Origin: Adonisia turfae CCMR0081
GTDB lineage: Bacteria > Cyanobacteriota > Cyanobacteriia > Phormidesmidales > Phormidesmidaceae
Length of the DNA stretch: 64,000 bases
Direction of reading: 5' to 3'
Assembly: GCF_011009555.1 (NCBI RefSeq)
Contig: NZ_QXHD01000004.1
Coordinates: 4,230,203 to 4,294,202, forward strand
Shown here: piece after piece, positions 1 to 9,507 of the stretch
Numbering within the stretch: the stretch's first letter is position 1
Layout of the letters: each line of letters opens with the position of its first letter
The notes under the pieces: generated by a model
The model's input: the letters and a program-made list of their open reading frames with translations, nothing else
Database searches by the model: none
Told to the model about the DNA's origin: nothing
Program-made: the position numbers and the translations under genes

Positions 1-921
1 AGTCTGATGCCGTAAGGCTTGTTTCAGATGAAAACGGGCATCGTCAAGCTGCCCAAGCCGCAGAAAACCAATTCCTAAGGTAGTACTGGCGTGGGCCAAT
101 TCCCGTTGAAAATAAGGCCGATAGTCTTGGAGATTTTCATCCTCCATAAACTGTTGATGACAAAATGTAGCAGCTTTGCCCTTACGGATTTTTGCCTGAA
201 TATTACGGCTTCCACTAACCATGTTTTCAGACTGAGCATGCACCCGATAATAGGCCAAGCGCTCATCGCAGTAGTAGGCCCCTTTCCCTGAACGGCAGGC
301 TAGATAAGCGATGTAGTAATCCCAAAACACCCCTGCCTTAAATAGCTGCTCCCAAGGTACAGCAGCCCTACGAATTAATGCAGCGGATGCGGTAAAGACC
401 GCCTGATCAACTAAACCAATCTTCCAGAAAGGCTGATAAACACCTTCTTGTAGGTGATGACGTTTTTCTTTTTGAGTCTGTTTTTTACTGGCTGACCATT
501 GGACAATACCATTGTCATCAATCACGTAATAGTCACAGAACGCCAGCACTAATTCTGAATTTTCTTCCAGCGGCTGCACCAGTGTTTCTAGAAAGTCGCT
601 GGCCCAGCGATCGTCGTCGTTGAGACTGGCCACATATTTGCCATTAGACTCAGCAAAAGCATAGCTCGTGTTTAAGCCAACACCCAGATTTCTAGAATTA
701 CGTCTGAGGCGCAGGCGGGGGTCTTGAAATGAATTAACCATGTCTTCCGGACTGTGATCGCTACAGTCATCCGAAACAATGATCTCAAGATTGGCATAGG
801 TTTGATTAACGACACTTGCGATCGCTTCTTTTAAATAAGCCGGACGATTATAGGTGGGAATAATCACACTAATCAGTGGCAGTTCTGAATTATGCGTTTT
901 TTCTAAAGGATTATCCATCAT
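1..921 (-). CDS. Family 2 glycosyltransferase, C-terminus cut by window edge
   Basis: The minus-strand frame starting at 921 stays open to base 1 (307 codons, no stop), so the gene continues outside the window. The N-terminus has the GT2 fold signature: ISVIIPTYNRP near residue 16, then LEIIVSDDCS, and an Asp-rich nucleotide-sugar/metal site in ASLNDDDRW near residue 105. GT-A enzymes of this family transfer a sugar from a nucleotide sugar to a growing glycan at the cytoplasmic membrane. It is the last visible gene of the minus-strand exopolysaccharide operon, 15 bases after the preceding stop, so it probably adds a sugar to the repeat unit. Two ATGs stand side by side at 921 and 918; either could start it. 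Donor and acceptor cannot be told. Confidence 0.88.
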   Translation of the reverse strand, partial: MMDNPLEKTHNSELPLISVIIPTYNRPAYLKEAIASVVNQTYANLEIIVSDDCSDHSPEDMVNSFQDPRLRLRRNSRNLGVGLNTSYAFAESNGKYVASLNDDDRWASDFLETLVQPLEENSELVLAFCDYYVIDDNGIVQWSASKKQTQKEKRHHLQEGVYQPFWKIGLVDQAVFTASAALIRRAAVPWEQLFKAGVFWDYYIAYLACRSGKGAYYCDERLAYYRVHAQSENMVSGSRNIQAKIRKGKAATFCHQQFMEDENLQDYRPYFQRELAHASTTLGIGFLRLGQLDDARFHLKQALRHQT

Positions 922-936
922 CAAAAGAGTATTGAA

Positions 937-2205
937 CTAAGAGGTGGCTAATGAAGGCACGTTAACTGTTGAATTTGATGCCAAAGCAGCTCGCGCATGG
1001 TTTTGAATCAGCTGAATAACGTTGGCGCGATCGTACTGCTGAGACGCTTGTTGGTGGGCAGCAGAGCCCAGACGTTGACAGAGATGATCGTTGCTCAACA
1101 AGTCAATGCAGGCTTGCGCCATCCCCTGGGCTGACGTTCTAATCAGTACATCGTCACCGTCATTGAGAGATAATCCTTCAGCGCCAATGGAAGTGGAGAC
1201 AATGGGTTTGCCATAGGCTGCGGCCTCAATAATTTTGACACGGGTGCCGCCACCCGACAAAATTGGGCAGCAGACTATTCGGCTACGGGCATAGAGCTCA
1301 TCCAAATTTTCAACAAAGCCAGTAAACTCCACTCCCGGAATTCTTGAGTGATAGCTGCGAATATTCTCAGGATGGGTGCCAGCAATGATTAACTTAGCAT
1401 CGGATCTGACCTTGGTAATCTGGGGCCAGACTTGCTCAATCAAAAAGTTAGCGGCATTGAGATTAGGGTAATAGTAATAGCCGCCGAGAAACATGATGGT
1501 AGGTTCAGGGCAGAGGGATTGTGGCTTGGGAATTGCCACTGCATTGGGCACGCTCACCACTCCCTTTAGTCGTCCTTGCTGAGTCAAATATTGCTGATCT
1601 AACTGAGAACAAACAAATGTGCGTAGAGCTGTTTGCACGCTGCGCCGTTCTCCCCACCAGAGGGCAGGAATTTGCAAGTAATAAAGCTTTGTTATCAATC
1701 GAGTGGGCGGCTGACGAATCTGACGGGCAAAGGAAATATGTTCAACATCATCCAGGTCAAAGAACAATGGCGGCAGGGTTTGCTGAGTTTGCAAAATAGG
1801 CGTCATTGATTCTAGGCGATGGCAGAAAACTGCATCGGGCTGCCGTTCTAAGCAAGTCTCTAAAGCCTTTACCTGTTTAGCCGCGCTAGTTGCCACAAAG
1901 TTCCCCTGGGCACGATAGTCAAAGATGGGGGCAAACTGTCGCTGCCATTTGGGTCCTGAATTGTCAGCTGTGTGTTGCGGGCATAGGAACAGGTTAATGG
2001 GTGCTCCCCAATGTTCTGATAGGGCTTTTTGGTGAGTTGCGATCGCATCCACAGAACAATCGACATCCGCTGGCACATAAAACAGGACGTCAAGCTGTGC
2101 CATCGCCTTCAACGCATCCAGAAATAAATTAAACCGCCTAAAGGTGCCCTGAACATCTCGTTTAAGATCCGTAGGAAATCGGCAAGAAATAAGTAAGATT
2201 CTCAT
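937..2205 (-). CDS. Family 4 glycosyltransferase
   Basis: GT-B fold glycosyltransferase of about 422 residues. It opens with MRILLISCRFP and has the group-1 C-terminal donor-binding half, including SGGGTRVKIIEAAAYGKPIV, where the acidic residue contacts the nucleotide sugar. A GTG four codons upstream (2217) also opens the frame, but that would overlap the preceding stop; the ATG at 2205 directly follows that stop (2210) and starts at the conserved beta strand, so I prefer it. It lies in a tight minus-strand run of sugar-assembly genes and probably adds one residue of the exopolysaccharide repeat. The C-terminal tail after about residue 405 is Ser/Asn-rich and not conserved-looking. Specificity is unknown. 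Confidence 0.87.
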   Translation of the reverse strand: MRILLISCRFPTDLKRDVQGTFRRFNLFLDALKAMAQLDVLFYVPADVDCSVDAIATHQKALSEHWGAPINLFLCPQHTADNSGPKWQRQFAPIFDYRAQGNFVATSAAKQVKALETCLERQPDAVFCHRLESMTPILQTQQTLPPLFFDLDDVEHISFARQIRQPPTRLITKLYYLQIPALWWGERRSVQTALRTFVCSQLDQQYLTQQGRLKGVVSVPNAVAIPKPQSLCPEPTIMFLGGYYYYPNLNAANFLIEQVWPQITKVRSDAKLIIAGTHPENIRSYHSRIPGVEFTGFVENLDELYARSRIVCCPILSGGGTRVKIIEAAAYGKPIVSTSIGAEGLSLNDGDDVLIRTSAQGMAQACIDLLSNDHLCQRLGSAAHQQASQQYDRANVIQLIQNHARAALASNSTVNVPSLATS

Positions 2206-2209
2206 GGAA

Positions 2210-3439
2210 CTAAGCACGATCGGTATTGAGCAACGGCGACAACGTTTGGGCAGAACTAGGGACAGCCCGGCAAAGGTTTTGCCAAATCTCTATATAGTTC
2301 TGGAGCATTTTTTCTTCAGTAAAGTCCTGAGCGCGATCGCAGGCATTATTTGCCATCTGCTTCATCTCGTCAGGATGTTTAAGCGCCCAGCGAACAGACT
2401 CCAGCAAATCACAGCTATCCCCTGTTCTAAAAACAAGCCCATGGATTTGATGGTGGATCACTTCTGGAATGCCACTGGCATTGGAGGTAATAATCGGTAA
2501 ACCAGATGCCATCGCCTCTGCTATAGCAAATGATTGTCCCCCTTCAAAATGAGTGGGAAATACAAATAAGTCAGATGCTTGTAACAATTGGGACACATCT
2601 GAACGATAGCCTAAAAGAAAGACTTTATCTGTAACCTGATACTCATTTAGTTGACTCTCTAGAGTCCCTCGCAAATCGCCATCACCAACCCAAATGAATC
2701 GCACATCGGGAAAATCTCGAATAATGTGCGAAATCGCTGGGATTAAATCACAATGGCCCTTTTGAAAATTCAACCGACCAACGGTGATCAGTAACTTGGT
2801 CGTATCAGGTAACGTCAGCTCGTCGAGAATTTGCCGACGACATGTTTGCTGCTGAGCAGCCGTTAATGGAAGAGACGCATCTGAGTTAGCACCGTTATAG
2901 ATACACGTAAGTTCGCTTTCAGGAATTTGAAACAGATTAGATAGTAAACGTCTATTATTTTGTGAAATCACCACCCACTGTTGCTGACGAGTTCTAACCC
3001 AGTTATAAAGCTTAACTCGCCATTGATTAACCGGTATCTCCAGTGGCAAAACCAATCCAAATCGTACAACCGTTGGAATCTTCAACAGTCCACAGGCAAG
3101 GATGCTGGCAAAACAATATTCTGGAGCAGGCAAGGTGATTTGAACAACATCAGGTTTAAGCGTCATCAACAACCGTAGTGTTCTAAAAAAACGAGGCACA
3201 TGTCGAGCAATGCCCGGCAGCCAGTTTCTATCTTCAGCAATGGAGAGTGGGTGATAGGTTACACCGCTTTCCACAAAATCTTGAATTAGTGAAGCCGTCC
3301 CATGCACATTGGGAAACGCAGCATGCACATCCCATCCATGCCTTACAGCCCCTCCGGAAACTGTGAGGTTATATTGCTCCACACCTCCACGTAATGTGGA
3401 GGGGAAAATCATGAGTAGCTTTTTAGGACTAGATTCCAT
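2210..3439 (-). CDS. Family 4 glycosyltransferase
   Basis: A 409-residue GT-B enzyme. The N-terminal acceptor domain starts LLMIFPSTLRGGVEQYN, with the glycine-rich loop typical of GT4. The C-terminal half carries TVGRLNFQKGHCDLIPA and the EX7E-type segment EGGQSFAIAEAMASGLPII. The start is a clean ATG. It ends 4 bases before the next gene's ATG, which suggests translational coupling in the exopolysaccharide operon. It should transfer a sugar from a nucleotide donor to the lipid-linked repeat unit at the inner membrane. The exact sugar cannot be read from the sequence. Confidence 0.88.
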   Translation of the reverse strand: MESSPKKLLMIFPSTLRGGVEQYNLTVSGGAVRHGWDVHAAFPNVHGTASLIQDFVESGVTYHPLSIAEDRNWLPGIARHVPRFFRTLRLLMTLKPDVVQITLPAPEYCFASILACGLLKIPTVVRFGLVLPLEIPVNQWRVKLYNWVRTRQQQWVVISQNNRRLLSNLFQIPESELTCIYNGANSDASLPLTAAQQQTCRRQILDELTLPDTTKLLITVGRLNFQKGHCDLIPAISHIIRDFPDVRFIWVGDGDLRGTLESQLNEYQVTDKVFLLGYRSDVSQLLQASDLFVFPTHFEGGQSFAIAEAMASGLPIITSNASGIPEVIHHQIHGLVFRTGDSCDLLESVRWALKHPDEMKQMANNACDRAQDFTEEKMLQNYIEIWQNLCRAVPSSAQTLSPLLNTDRA

Positions 3440-3489
3440 CGATGTAATAATACGCTAAATAGTTCTCTAACCTATGCCTGGAAAAGGAT

Positions 3490-4893
3490 TCATCTCTGCC
3501 CAGAAATATTTGTCGTCCCCATGACTAGCGGTCCTGTCAAGGACTTGCCATCATCTGCCTTATGCAAAACATCAAGAATTAGCGTTGCTAATTCATCTCC
3601 TCGCCTAGAATAACTAATCTTTCTCTGCGTCTCGACCCTATCGACCACTAACGTTTCGCCTACCATATGTTTAGCCATTAGCTGCTCAAGCACCTGAGCC
3701 ATCGCCTTCACATCAAAGGGATTAACTAAATGCACACCTGGCTTATCACTCAAATAGTTGCGATTCTCACCGGGTGGCACAGCGGCCAAAATGGGGCGGT
3801 CAGTCATCAAATACTCGTAGGTTTTGAGCGATATGCGATCGCCAGGAGTTCCGTCAAGACGATCGGGTAAAGGCATAAATAACAAATTTGCCGATTGCAG
3901 TTTCTGGAGTGCGTCACTGTATGGCACCGGTCCGGTTACAGTCACCACATCAGATAGATCCTGATCCTTTAAAACGGCTGACGCTGATTCAAATTTATTG
4001 CCGTAGATCTTTAATTTGATCTTACCTGCCCAATCAGGATTCTGAGCAACAACCTGTTTAATAGCACGACCAATAAAAATAGGGCTTGAGCTAGCAGGGT
4101 TAACGTTGACATTAAAGTACCGTCCCCAGTTCATCCATGCGTGACGTAGCTTCTTAATAACGCTCTGATTCGGGAAGTTCAAAAATTCTTCCCAGCCTGT
4201 CATACCACCTGTGAAGACAATTTTAAAATCATTTGAGACAGCGTTACTGCCAATAATCCCTTGAAAATCTTGAGGATCAGCCCCGCCACGGATAAGGTGA
4301 AATTTAGAATGTTGCTCTTTAGTCTGCCTAGAACATACCTGTTCTAAACTTAGTTGTGATACATAAACAATAGCATCAGACTGTCTAACATAAATGTCTT
4401 CGAGCCAACGGTTGAGATAGTAGTGAAGTTTAGTTGGAAAAACCGCATAGAGATCATCACAGGTTGAAGGTTCACAGACATTAATAACCAGAGGTTTACC
4501 CGTCAGCCATTTCAGCAAAATACCAATGAGGCCTGCAGAATAGGGTTTGAGGAAGACAATGATTAAATCAATATCATAGGTTTTGATAACGTTTATGCCT
4601 TTGAAAACAGCAGGCAACAACCAAAAAATATCTTCATCAGGCCAAACGAGCCAGTCTAAGAGCTTACCAAACTTAATGCCCCGAATGAATCTAAGTAGTT
4701 TACCTGGATACCAAGAACGAGCAAAATGGATATGCGCTTGGTCTAAAGTAGCTTCCTTATTGCCAGACAATACATGAATTTGCCAATCTTTTGGCAGATA
4801 TTTGAGTGTTTTGCTAGAGCGAATTGCGGTTGGATTTGTTTCTGGTGGAACTTTTTGAGATATCGACAACACAGTTCTAGATTTACTGCTCAT
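3490..4893 (-). CDS. Glycosyltransferase (GT4-like)
   Basis: About 467 residues from the ATG at 4893; a GTG four codons upstream (4905) is possible but less likely. The N-terminal part (SVLSISQKVPPETNPTAIRS) resembles GT4 enzymes of surface-polysaccharide loci. The C-terminal half has MPLPDRLDGTPGDRISLKTY, where a flexible loop followed by a K-T-Y-E-Y-L helix forms the donor site. It differs from its neighbours in having a long middle section (about residues 225-290) with a tryptophan-rich insert. It sits between the pyruvyltransferase and the next GT4 gene on the same strand. Donor and linkage are unknown. Confidence 0.8.
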   Translation of the reverse strand: MSSKSRTVLSISQKVPPETNPTAIRSSKTLKYLPKDWQIHVLSGNKEATLDQAHIHFARSWYPGKLLRFIRGIKFGKLLDWLVWPDEDIFWLLPAVFKGINVIKTYDIDLIIVFLKPYSAGLIGILLKWLTGKPLVINVCEPSTCDDLYAVFPTKLHYYLNRWLEDIYVRQSDAIVYVSQLSLEQVCSRQTKEQHSKFHLIRGGADPQDFQGIIGSNAVSNDFKIVFTGGMTGWEEFLNFPNQSVIKKLRHAWMNWGRYFNVNVNPASSSPIFIGRAIKQVVAQNPDWAGKIKLKIYGNKFESASAVLKDQDLSDVVTVTGPVPYSDALQKLQSANLLFMPLPDRLDGTPGDRISLKTYEYLMTDRPILAAVPPGENRNYLSDKPGVHLVNPFDVKAMAQVLEQLMAKHMVGETLVVDRVETQRKISYSRRGDELATLILDVLHKADDGKSLTGPLVMGTTNISGQR

Positions 4894-4981
4894 AGCTAAA
4901 CTCACAATTGATTATGGATACAAAATCAAAGTCGATTTTGAAGAATCGTTCGACATCAACACTACTTAATCACTTAAGGTT

Positions 4982-6172
4982 TTAGCCAGCCATCATTTTC
5001 GCAAGTAGATTCTGGCCTAAAAGCTCTCTATTTTCACGATATCTTTCAATTTTCTCTTTAATAGGATTCATCTCATCAACCAATATATTAAGCTTCATAA
5101 CTTGATCTGAATCACTATGAATATCTAAAACCAGTGATGCTAATTCAGCATCTAGGAAAATACCGGTGACTTTGCTTTGGCTGTTGCTATCAATAACAGC
5201 AAGCGGCAATGACCCTGCCATAATCGTAAATAGAAGCACATGTAATCGATTGCTAAATACCATCAGTGCATTGGAATATAATTCAAGTGCAGCTTGAACA
5301 TTGAGTTTTTGATCAACAAACTCAACATCATAAGGCTCAACATATCTCTGTACTAATCGCTGACAAAAATCAGAATCACGATCAACTTGATAAGCCACAA
5401 CTAGTCTTTTTGACCATTGTCTACAAACCAAATCTACGACCCTATCTAATACAATAATAAGATTCTCTTGATAGGCATTTGAGGTATCGCAAGAATGGGC
5501 AGACTCTCTAAAACTGAAAACAATATATTCTCTATCCATAGAAGGCTTTATAGCCGTTTGGAAGCCAGACCGAAACAACCAAGCCAGATCGGGAAAATGT
5601 TGTATCTGGCACATCTTCATTTGGTGAGCCAGGCTTTCAGAAATGCTATCTCGAACCCCATAGAAATATGAAAAACGTGAGACCCATTTCACAATCTTTT
5701 GATTATGATCTGACAATTCACCAATAGAAAATCCTAATCTACAAAGTCGAACTCCTAATATACGAAGCAATAGAAAATATAATATCCATTTTCTTGAGCC
5801 TAAATATCGACTATTATCAGAAAGATGTCCTGGCCCCAAAAATAGATATGTTTTTGAGGATTTTAACTGAAATAACGATTTTAACTTTGATTTGATTATC
5901 AAACGATTAAATCCGTTTTCATAAAAACTTGCTCGCTCATCTAATTCAACTCCTAGCTCTTGGCAATACCAATCGGGAACCCCATGATCATTTATTACTA
6001 CTTGGCCATATCCTCTTAACCTTTCTAAGAGAGTTTTATTAATAATCAGATCCCCTAAATTTCCATATTGTGTGCGGGCTTCATAGAAGATATGTATGTC
6101 CTGTTTGTCTAAGTCGTGATTCTTTTTACTTTGCTCTTTAAGTGTGGGCATAGATTTTAAGGTAAACATCAT
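4982..6172 (-). CDS. Polysaccharide pyruvyl transferase family protein
   Basis: The pattern FYEARTQYGNLGDLIINKT near the N-terminus, followed by ETYLFLGPGHLSD-like and FSNRLHVLLFTIMAG segments, is that of the polysaccharide pyruvyl transferase family (PF04230). Known members add a ketal-linked pyruvate from phosphoenolpyruvate to a sugar of an exopolysaccharide; related members make CsaB-type cell-wall ketals. The track-length frame begins at a TTG (6184), but ATGs at 6172 and 6169 with a GGAATT element upstream are better starts. A 130-base AT-rich gap separates it from the acyltransferase upstream. The base composition is lower in GC than in the genes around clpC, a common feature of variable surface-glycan loci. 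Confidence 0.8.
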   Translation of the reverse strand: MMFTLKSMPTLKEQSKKNHDLDKQDIHIFYEARTQYGNLGDLIINKTLLERLRGYGQVVINDHGVPDWYCQELGVELDERASFYENGFNRLIIKSKLKSLFQLKSSKTYLFLGPGHLSDNSRYLGSRKWILYFLLLRILGVRLCRLGFSIGELSDHNQKIVKWVSRFSYFYGVRDSISESLAHQMKMCQIQHFPDLAWLFRSGFQTAIKPSMDREYIVFSFRESAHSCDTSNAYQENLIIVLDRVVDLVCRQWSKRLVVAYQVDRDSDFCQRLVQRYVEPYDVEFVDQKLNVQAALELYSNALMVFSNRLHVLLFTIMAGSLPLAVIDSNSQSKVTGIFLDAELASLVLDIHSDSDQVMKLNILVDEMNPIKEKIERYRENRELLGQNLLAKMMAG

Positions 6173-6304
6173 TTTTAATTCCAAAATTCTCTTTAAATAT
6201 CAAACTATATTCACAAAGGCTAGAAAATATATTTCTACTTGAAGAATTGAATTAAGATAAAAATATTCTAATTCCCAACAAAATTTACTCTTTACTTTTT
6301 CAAT

Positions 6305-6883
6305 TCATATGGGCTTACCTTTTGCACCTGAATATGCTTTGGCATTATCAAGGCAACGATAGTGTGTTTGATCTCTGAATTTAATAACTCTTCCCGGTTG
6401 GTTACCAAAAACAGCAAACGATGGCACATCTTGGGTGACAACAGCACCCGCACCAATGATTGCTCCTTCACCAATGCTTACACCTGGAACTACAACTACA
6501 TTTGTTCCAATCCATACGTTGCGCTCGATGGTTACTGGCTTAAATTCATATGTTTCATCATAGGGAAGGTAATCTCCTTCATATCTATGATTAGCAGAGT
6601 GTACTACAAAATTACGACTGATATGGGTATTTTCACCAATAACAATGCCTCCACGAGCATCAATATATGCATTGTCACCAATATGAACATTGTCATGAAT
6701 TTCTAGTTTTTGGGGCTGCACTATAGCAATACGACCATTAAGCCTAACTGCCTTTCCACAATATTTTATTTGAGCAATTGTACGTCGATTGTTCTCTTCT
6801 AAAATAGCTGGTTCAGCCCAAAATACAAGCTTAACAATCTCTTTCCCTAATGCAAATTTTATTCTCTTAATTAATTCAAACAT
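6305..6883 (-). CDS. Left-handed beta-helix (hexapeptide repeat) acyltransferase
   Basis: The 192-residue protein has a hydrophobic/basic N-terminal helix of about 30 residues followed by hexapeptide repeats: IHDNVHIGDNAYIDARGGIV, then IGENTHISRN, and IGTNVVVVPGVSIGEGAIIG. The loop histidine in VVHSANHRYEG is in the position of the catalytic His of the trimeric O-acetyltransferases of this fold. It likely transfers an acetyl group to a hydroxyl of the repeat-unit sugar. It follows the flippase gene by 23 bases on the same strand. The GC content is low, as in the pyruvyltransferase next to it, so the two may have been acquired together as decoration enzymes. Confidence 0.85.
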   Translation of the reverse strand: MFELIKRIKFALGKEIVKLVFWAEPAILEENNRRTIAQIKYCGKAVRLNGRIAIVQPQKLEIHDNVHIGDNAYIDARGGIVIGENTHISRNFVVHSANHRYEGDYLPYDETYEFKPVTIERNVWIGTNVVVVPGVSIGEGAIIGAGAVVTQDVPSFAVFGNQPGRVIKFRDQTHYRCLDNAKAYSGAKGKPI

Positions 6884-6906
6884 ATTACTATGCTCAATAT
6901 GAATGC

Positions 6907-8370
6907 TTACTTTCTCTTTTGCAATGAATTTGGCAAAGAAGATAATGTGAGACGGTATGTCTGACTAAGTAAATTTGGTGATAAAAACATGACTCCAAAC
7001 AAGTAAGCGACTGTTCCTATTGTCATGTATGTGATTAGGGTTATGTATGCATTATTCCAGTCATAAAATATTCGCTTTGCGCCTAGGATAAATGCCATCA
7101 TTAGGAGACTGCTTAGCAATGGAGTTATGTATTGGGAGAAATATTTTCTAAAGTCTATATCGATAAGTTTTTTTATCAAAACTAAGAATACAGGAGAAAA
7201 TATATATACACAGATGACATAAGATGCGGCAACTGCGGTGATTCCCCAACGTACAGATATGAAAAAGCCAATAACATTACATACCGTAATCATGAAGATT
7301 ACTCGCAGTCTCCACAAGGGTTTATTCATCGCTAAAAGTACCGTCCCAGAGAAATACTGCACTGATTGTAGAATGCCAATTAATGCCAATATCTGCATGA
7401 CGGATACACTAGGTAACCACTCAGGCCCAAACAAAGTTTGGATAAGTTCTGGAGCAAGCACTGCCATCCCTAAAAAGGCAGGAAACGAAACAAAACTCGT
7501 ATATCGAGTGACTCGATAAAAAGCATTTCTCATTCTCTCTGGTTCTTTTTGCAGTCGAGAAAATGTAGGCAATGCAACTTGAGCTGTGACATTTGTTAGG
7601 AGTTTAATCATGATTAACAGCAATCGATAGGCTACATTGTAATAGCCTAAAGCAACTGTTCCTAAGAAGTAGCCAATTAACAAGTCATCGGAGCGGCGGT
7701 TCAAAAAGTTTAGAAAGTTAAAGCCAATGATATTGATGCCAAATGAGAAGAGTTCTCTAAAATGTTGAGGAGAAAACCTAAATCCTGGCCGCCAGTCGCT
7801 CGAACTCCACAACATTAAGGCTCCCGTTGAGCCAAATACTATTTCTTTAATAACCAGACTCCAAACCCCTAACCCCATAAGGGCAGCCCCAATGCCCGCT
7901 ACCCCACAGGCTGCCGTTGCCACTAAAGAACGTGCTGCAAAAACCTTGAACTGCATATTACGTTGCAAGATTGCAGACTGCACGCTACTTAGCCCTGCAA
8001 ACAGAAAACTGATGGACATCCACCGAATAATCGGTGCTAGCTCTGGCTCACTGTAGAAGTTTGCAACAGCTCCAGCTCCAGCTAAAACAGCTAAAAGGAA
8101 CAATGCTCCCATCAATACACTGGTCCAAAAAGCTGTATCTAGATGCTCCGGCTCCAGCTTATCTTTTTGAATAATGGCTTGAGCAAAGCCTTGATCCAAA
8201 AAGATCTGCATAAAATACATAAATACATTTGCCAGAGCTACTAAACCAAAGGCTTCAGCACCGAGCAGCCGAGCTAGCAACAGAAAAATTGCAGTTGAGA
8301 CAAGCTGAGCCCCCCATTTTTCTATAGCGGACCACATTGCCCCTTGAATTGCTTTCTGTCGCAAACTCAT
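6907..8370 (-). CDS. Wzx-like oligosaccharide flippase
   Basis: A 487-residue polytopic membrane protein of the MOP superfamily. It starts with MSLRQKAIQGAMWSAIEKW, the usual opening of this group (PF13440-type), and about 12-14 hydrophobic segments follow. Such proteins move undecaprenyl-linked repeat units from the cytoplasmic to the periplasmic face of the inner membrane. It lies between the initiating sugar transferase and the decorating enzymes, as expected of a Wzx in a Wzx/Wzy-type cluster. A dedicated Wzy polymerase is not visible in this window; it could lie beyond base 1. The start is a clear ATG, and the spacing to the next upstream gene is 49 bases. Confidence 0.9.
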   Translation of the reverse strand: MSLRQKAIQGAMWSAIEKWGAQLVSTAIFLLLARLLGAEAFGLVALANVFMYFMQIFLDQGFAQAIIQKDKLEPEHLDTAFWTSVLMGALFLLAVLAGAGAVANFYSEPELAPIIRWMSISFLFAGLSSVQSAILQRNMQFKVFAARSLVATAACGVAGIGAALMGLGVWSLVIKEIVFGSTGALMLWSSSDWRPGFRFSPQHFRELFSFGINIIGFNFLNFLNRRSDDLLIGYFLGTVALGYYNVAYRLLLIMIKLLTNVTAQVALPTFSRLQKEPERMRNAFYRVTRYTSFVSFPAFLGMAVLAPELIQTLFGPEWLPSVSVMQILALIGILQSVQYFSGTVLLAMNKPLWRLRVIFMITVCNVIGFFISVRWGITAVAASYVICVYIFSPVFLVLIKKLIDIDFRKYFSQYITPLLSSLLMMAFILGAKRIFYDWNNAYITLITYMTIGTVAYLFGVMFLSPNLLSQTYRLTLSSLPNSLQKRK

Positions 8371-8419
8371 AAGAAACTACTCACATCTAAGAAAAGAAAC
8401 AAGGTAAGTAAGCAATACG

Positions 8420-9352
8420 TTAGAACGCACCAAATCCTGTCATGACTTTAGGGACTGTCATTAGCAACAGTTTTAAATCTTCCTGGAATGTCCACTGTCG
8501 AAGGTAATCCAAATCCATTCGATTGACCGATGTCAGATCGCATCCTTGAGAGCGGGTCGTTACCTGCCACATGCCGGTCATACCAGGTAACGCTCTCAAT
8601 CGTCTCCGCAATACTGGTTCAATCCGTACCGCATCATATAGAGCCCAAGGTCTTGGTCCCACTAAACTCATCTCACCGCGCAACACGTTAACCAGCTGAG
8701 GCAGCTCATCTAAGCTAAATTTTCGTAGCCAACGACCCACCCCTGTTACCCGTGGATCTTTTTCCAGTTTATGTAGGCCGGTCTGATTCCTCATAACCTT
8801 ATGGTGCTGTGCTTCGGCATCTGTCTTCATACTGCGGAACTTGCAAATCTGAAACAGTCTGCCTTGGTAACCCACTCTCCACTGACGAAATAAGATAGGC
8901 CCAGGAGAATCTAATCGAACCCATAAAGCCAATAGCCCCATTAATGGGCTGAGTAGAATACATAGGAAAGATGCAACTAACCAATCTGCCAACCGTTTTA
9001 CTCGCCAGAGGATGGGTTGTCGAGCCTGGGGTAAATCGGGAGCCAAAGGTACTCTCAAATAGACCTGCTTTTTAGTAGCGCTACAAATATCTGCCCAGGC
9101 AGTAAACTTCGATGATTCTAACTGTGGGTCAAGATATACTCGCTTGACAGGTGAGCGGCGCAGACAGTCTCGCAACCACACTTTATTGCTGAGAGCAGGA
9201 ATCTCGGGTTCTAATTTAGACGAGCGAGGCTTTACGATTAATGCATCTTTTTCCCAAATCAATGTACAGTTTTCAAATGCAGATGGTGTTCTCTTGGTAG
9301 GTGGCACTTGAAAAACAATGGGAGCCTTTAACAAAACTGTAGAAGTTGTCAT
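8420..9352 (-). CDS. Exopolysaccharide-initiating sugar transferase, HepC-like
   Basis: A 310-residue phosphoglycosyltransferase (PF02397). About 115 residues precede a single membrane hairpin (WLVASFLCILLSPLMGLL). The catalytic domain follows, with PGPILFRQWRVGYQG, CKFRSMKTDAE, KFSLDELPQLVNVLRGEM and SLVGPRP. The Asp-Glu pair in SLDELPQ is the known active-site dyad of the family. The enzyme transfers a sugar-1-phosphate to undecaprenyl phosphate, starting the repeat unit. It has one short non-catalytic N-terminal region instead of the five-helix bundle of WbaP/WcaJ, the architecture annotated as HepC in cyanobacteria. Here there are no other heterocyst genes, so a role in a general exopolysaccharide is more likely. 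Confidence 0.88.
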   Translation of the reverse strand: MTTSTVLLKAPIVFQVPPTKRTPSAFENCTLIWEKDALIVKPRSSKLEPEIPALSNKVWLRDCLRRSPVKRVYLDPQLESSKFTAWADICSATKKQVYLRVPLAPDLPQARQPILWRVKRLADWLVASFLCILLSPLMGLLALWVRLDSPGPILFRQWRVGYQGRLFQICKFRSMKTDAEAQHHKVMRNQTGLHKLEKDPRVTGVGRWLRKFSLDELPQLVNVLRGEMSLVGPRPWALYDAVRIEPVLRRRLRALPGMTGMWQVTTRSQGCDLTSVNRMDLDYLRQWTFQEDLKLLLMTVPKVMTGFGAF

Positions 9353-9507
9353 ACGTCTGAAGAGTCTCTTAATAGAAAGCCTGATTCAAGTTAAGCCTGT
9401 TGCCTAAAAACTTGTCTTAGATAAACTTATAGCAAATAAATCTCCATTTGGTATGTCCGATTAACTACAATTGTGTCAATTCAGTGACTGAACTAGTAGA
9501 GTAAAGT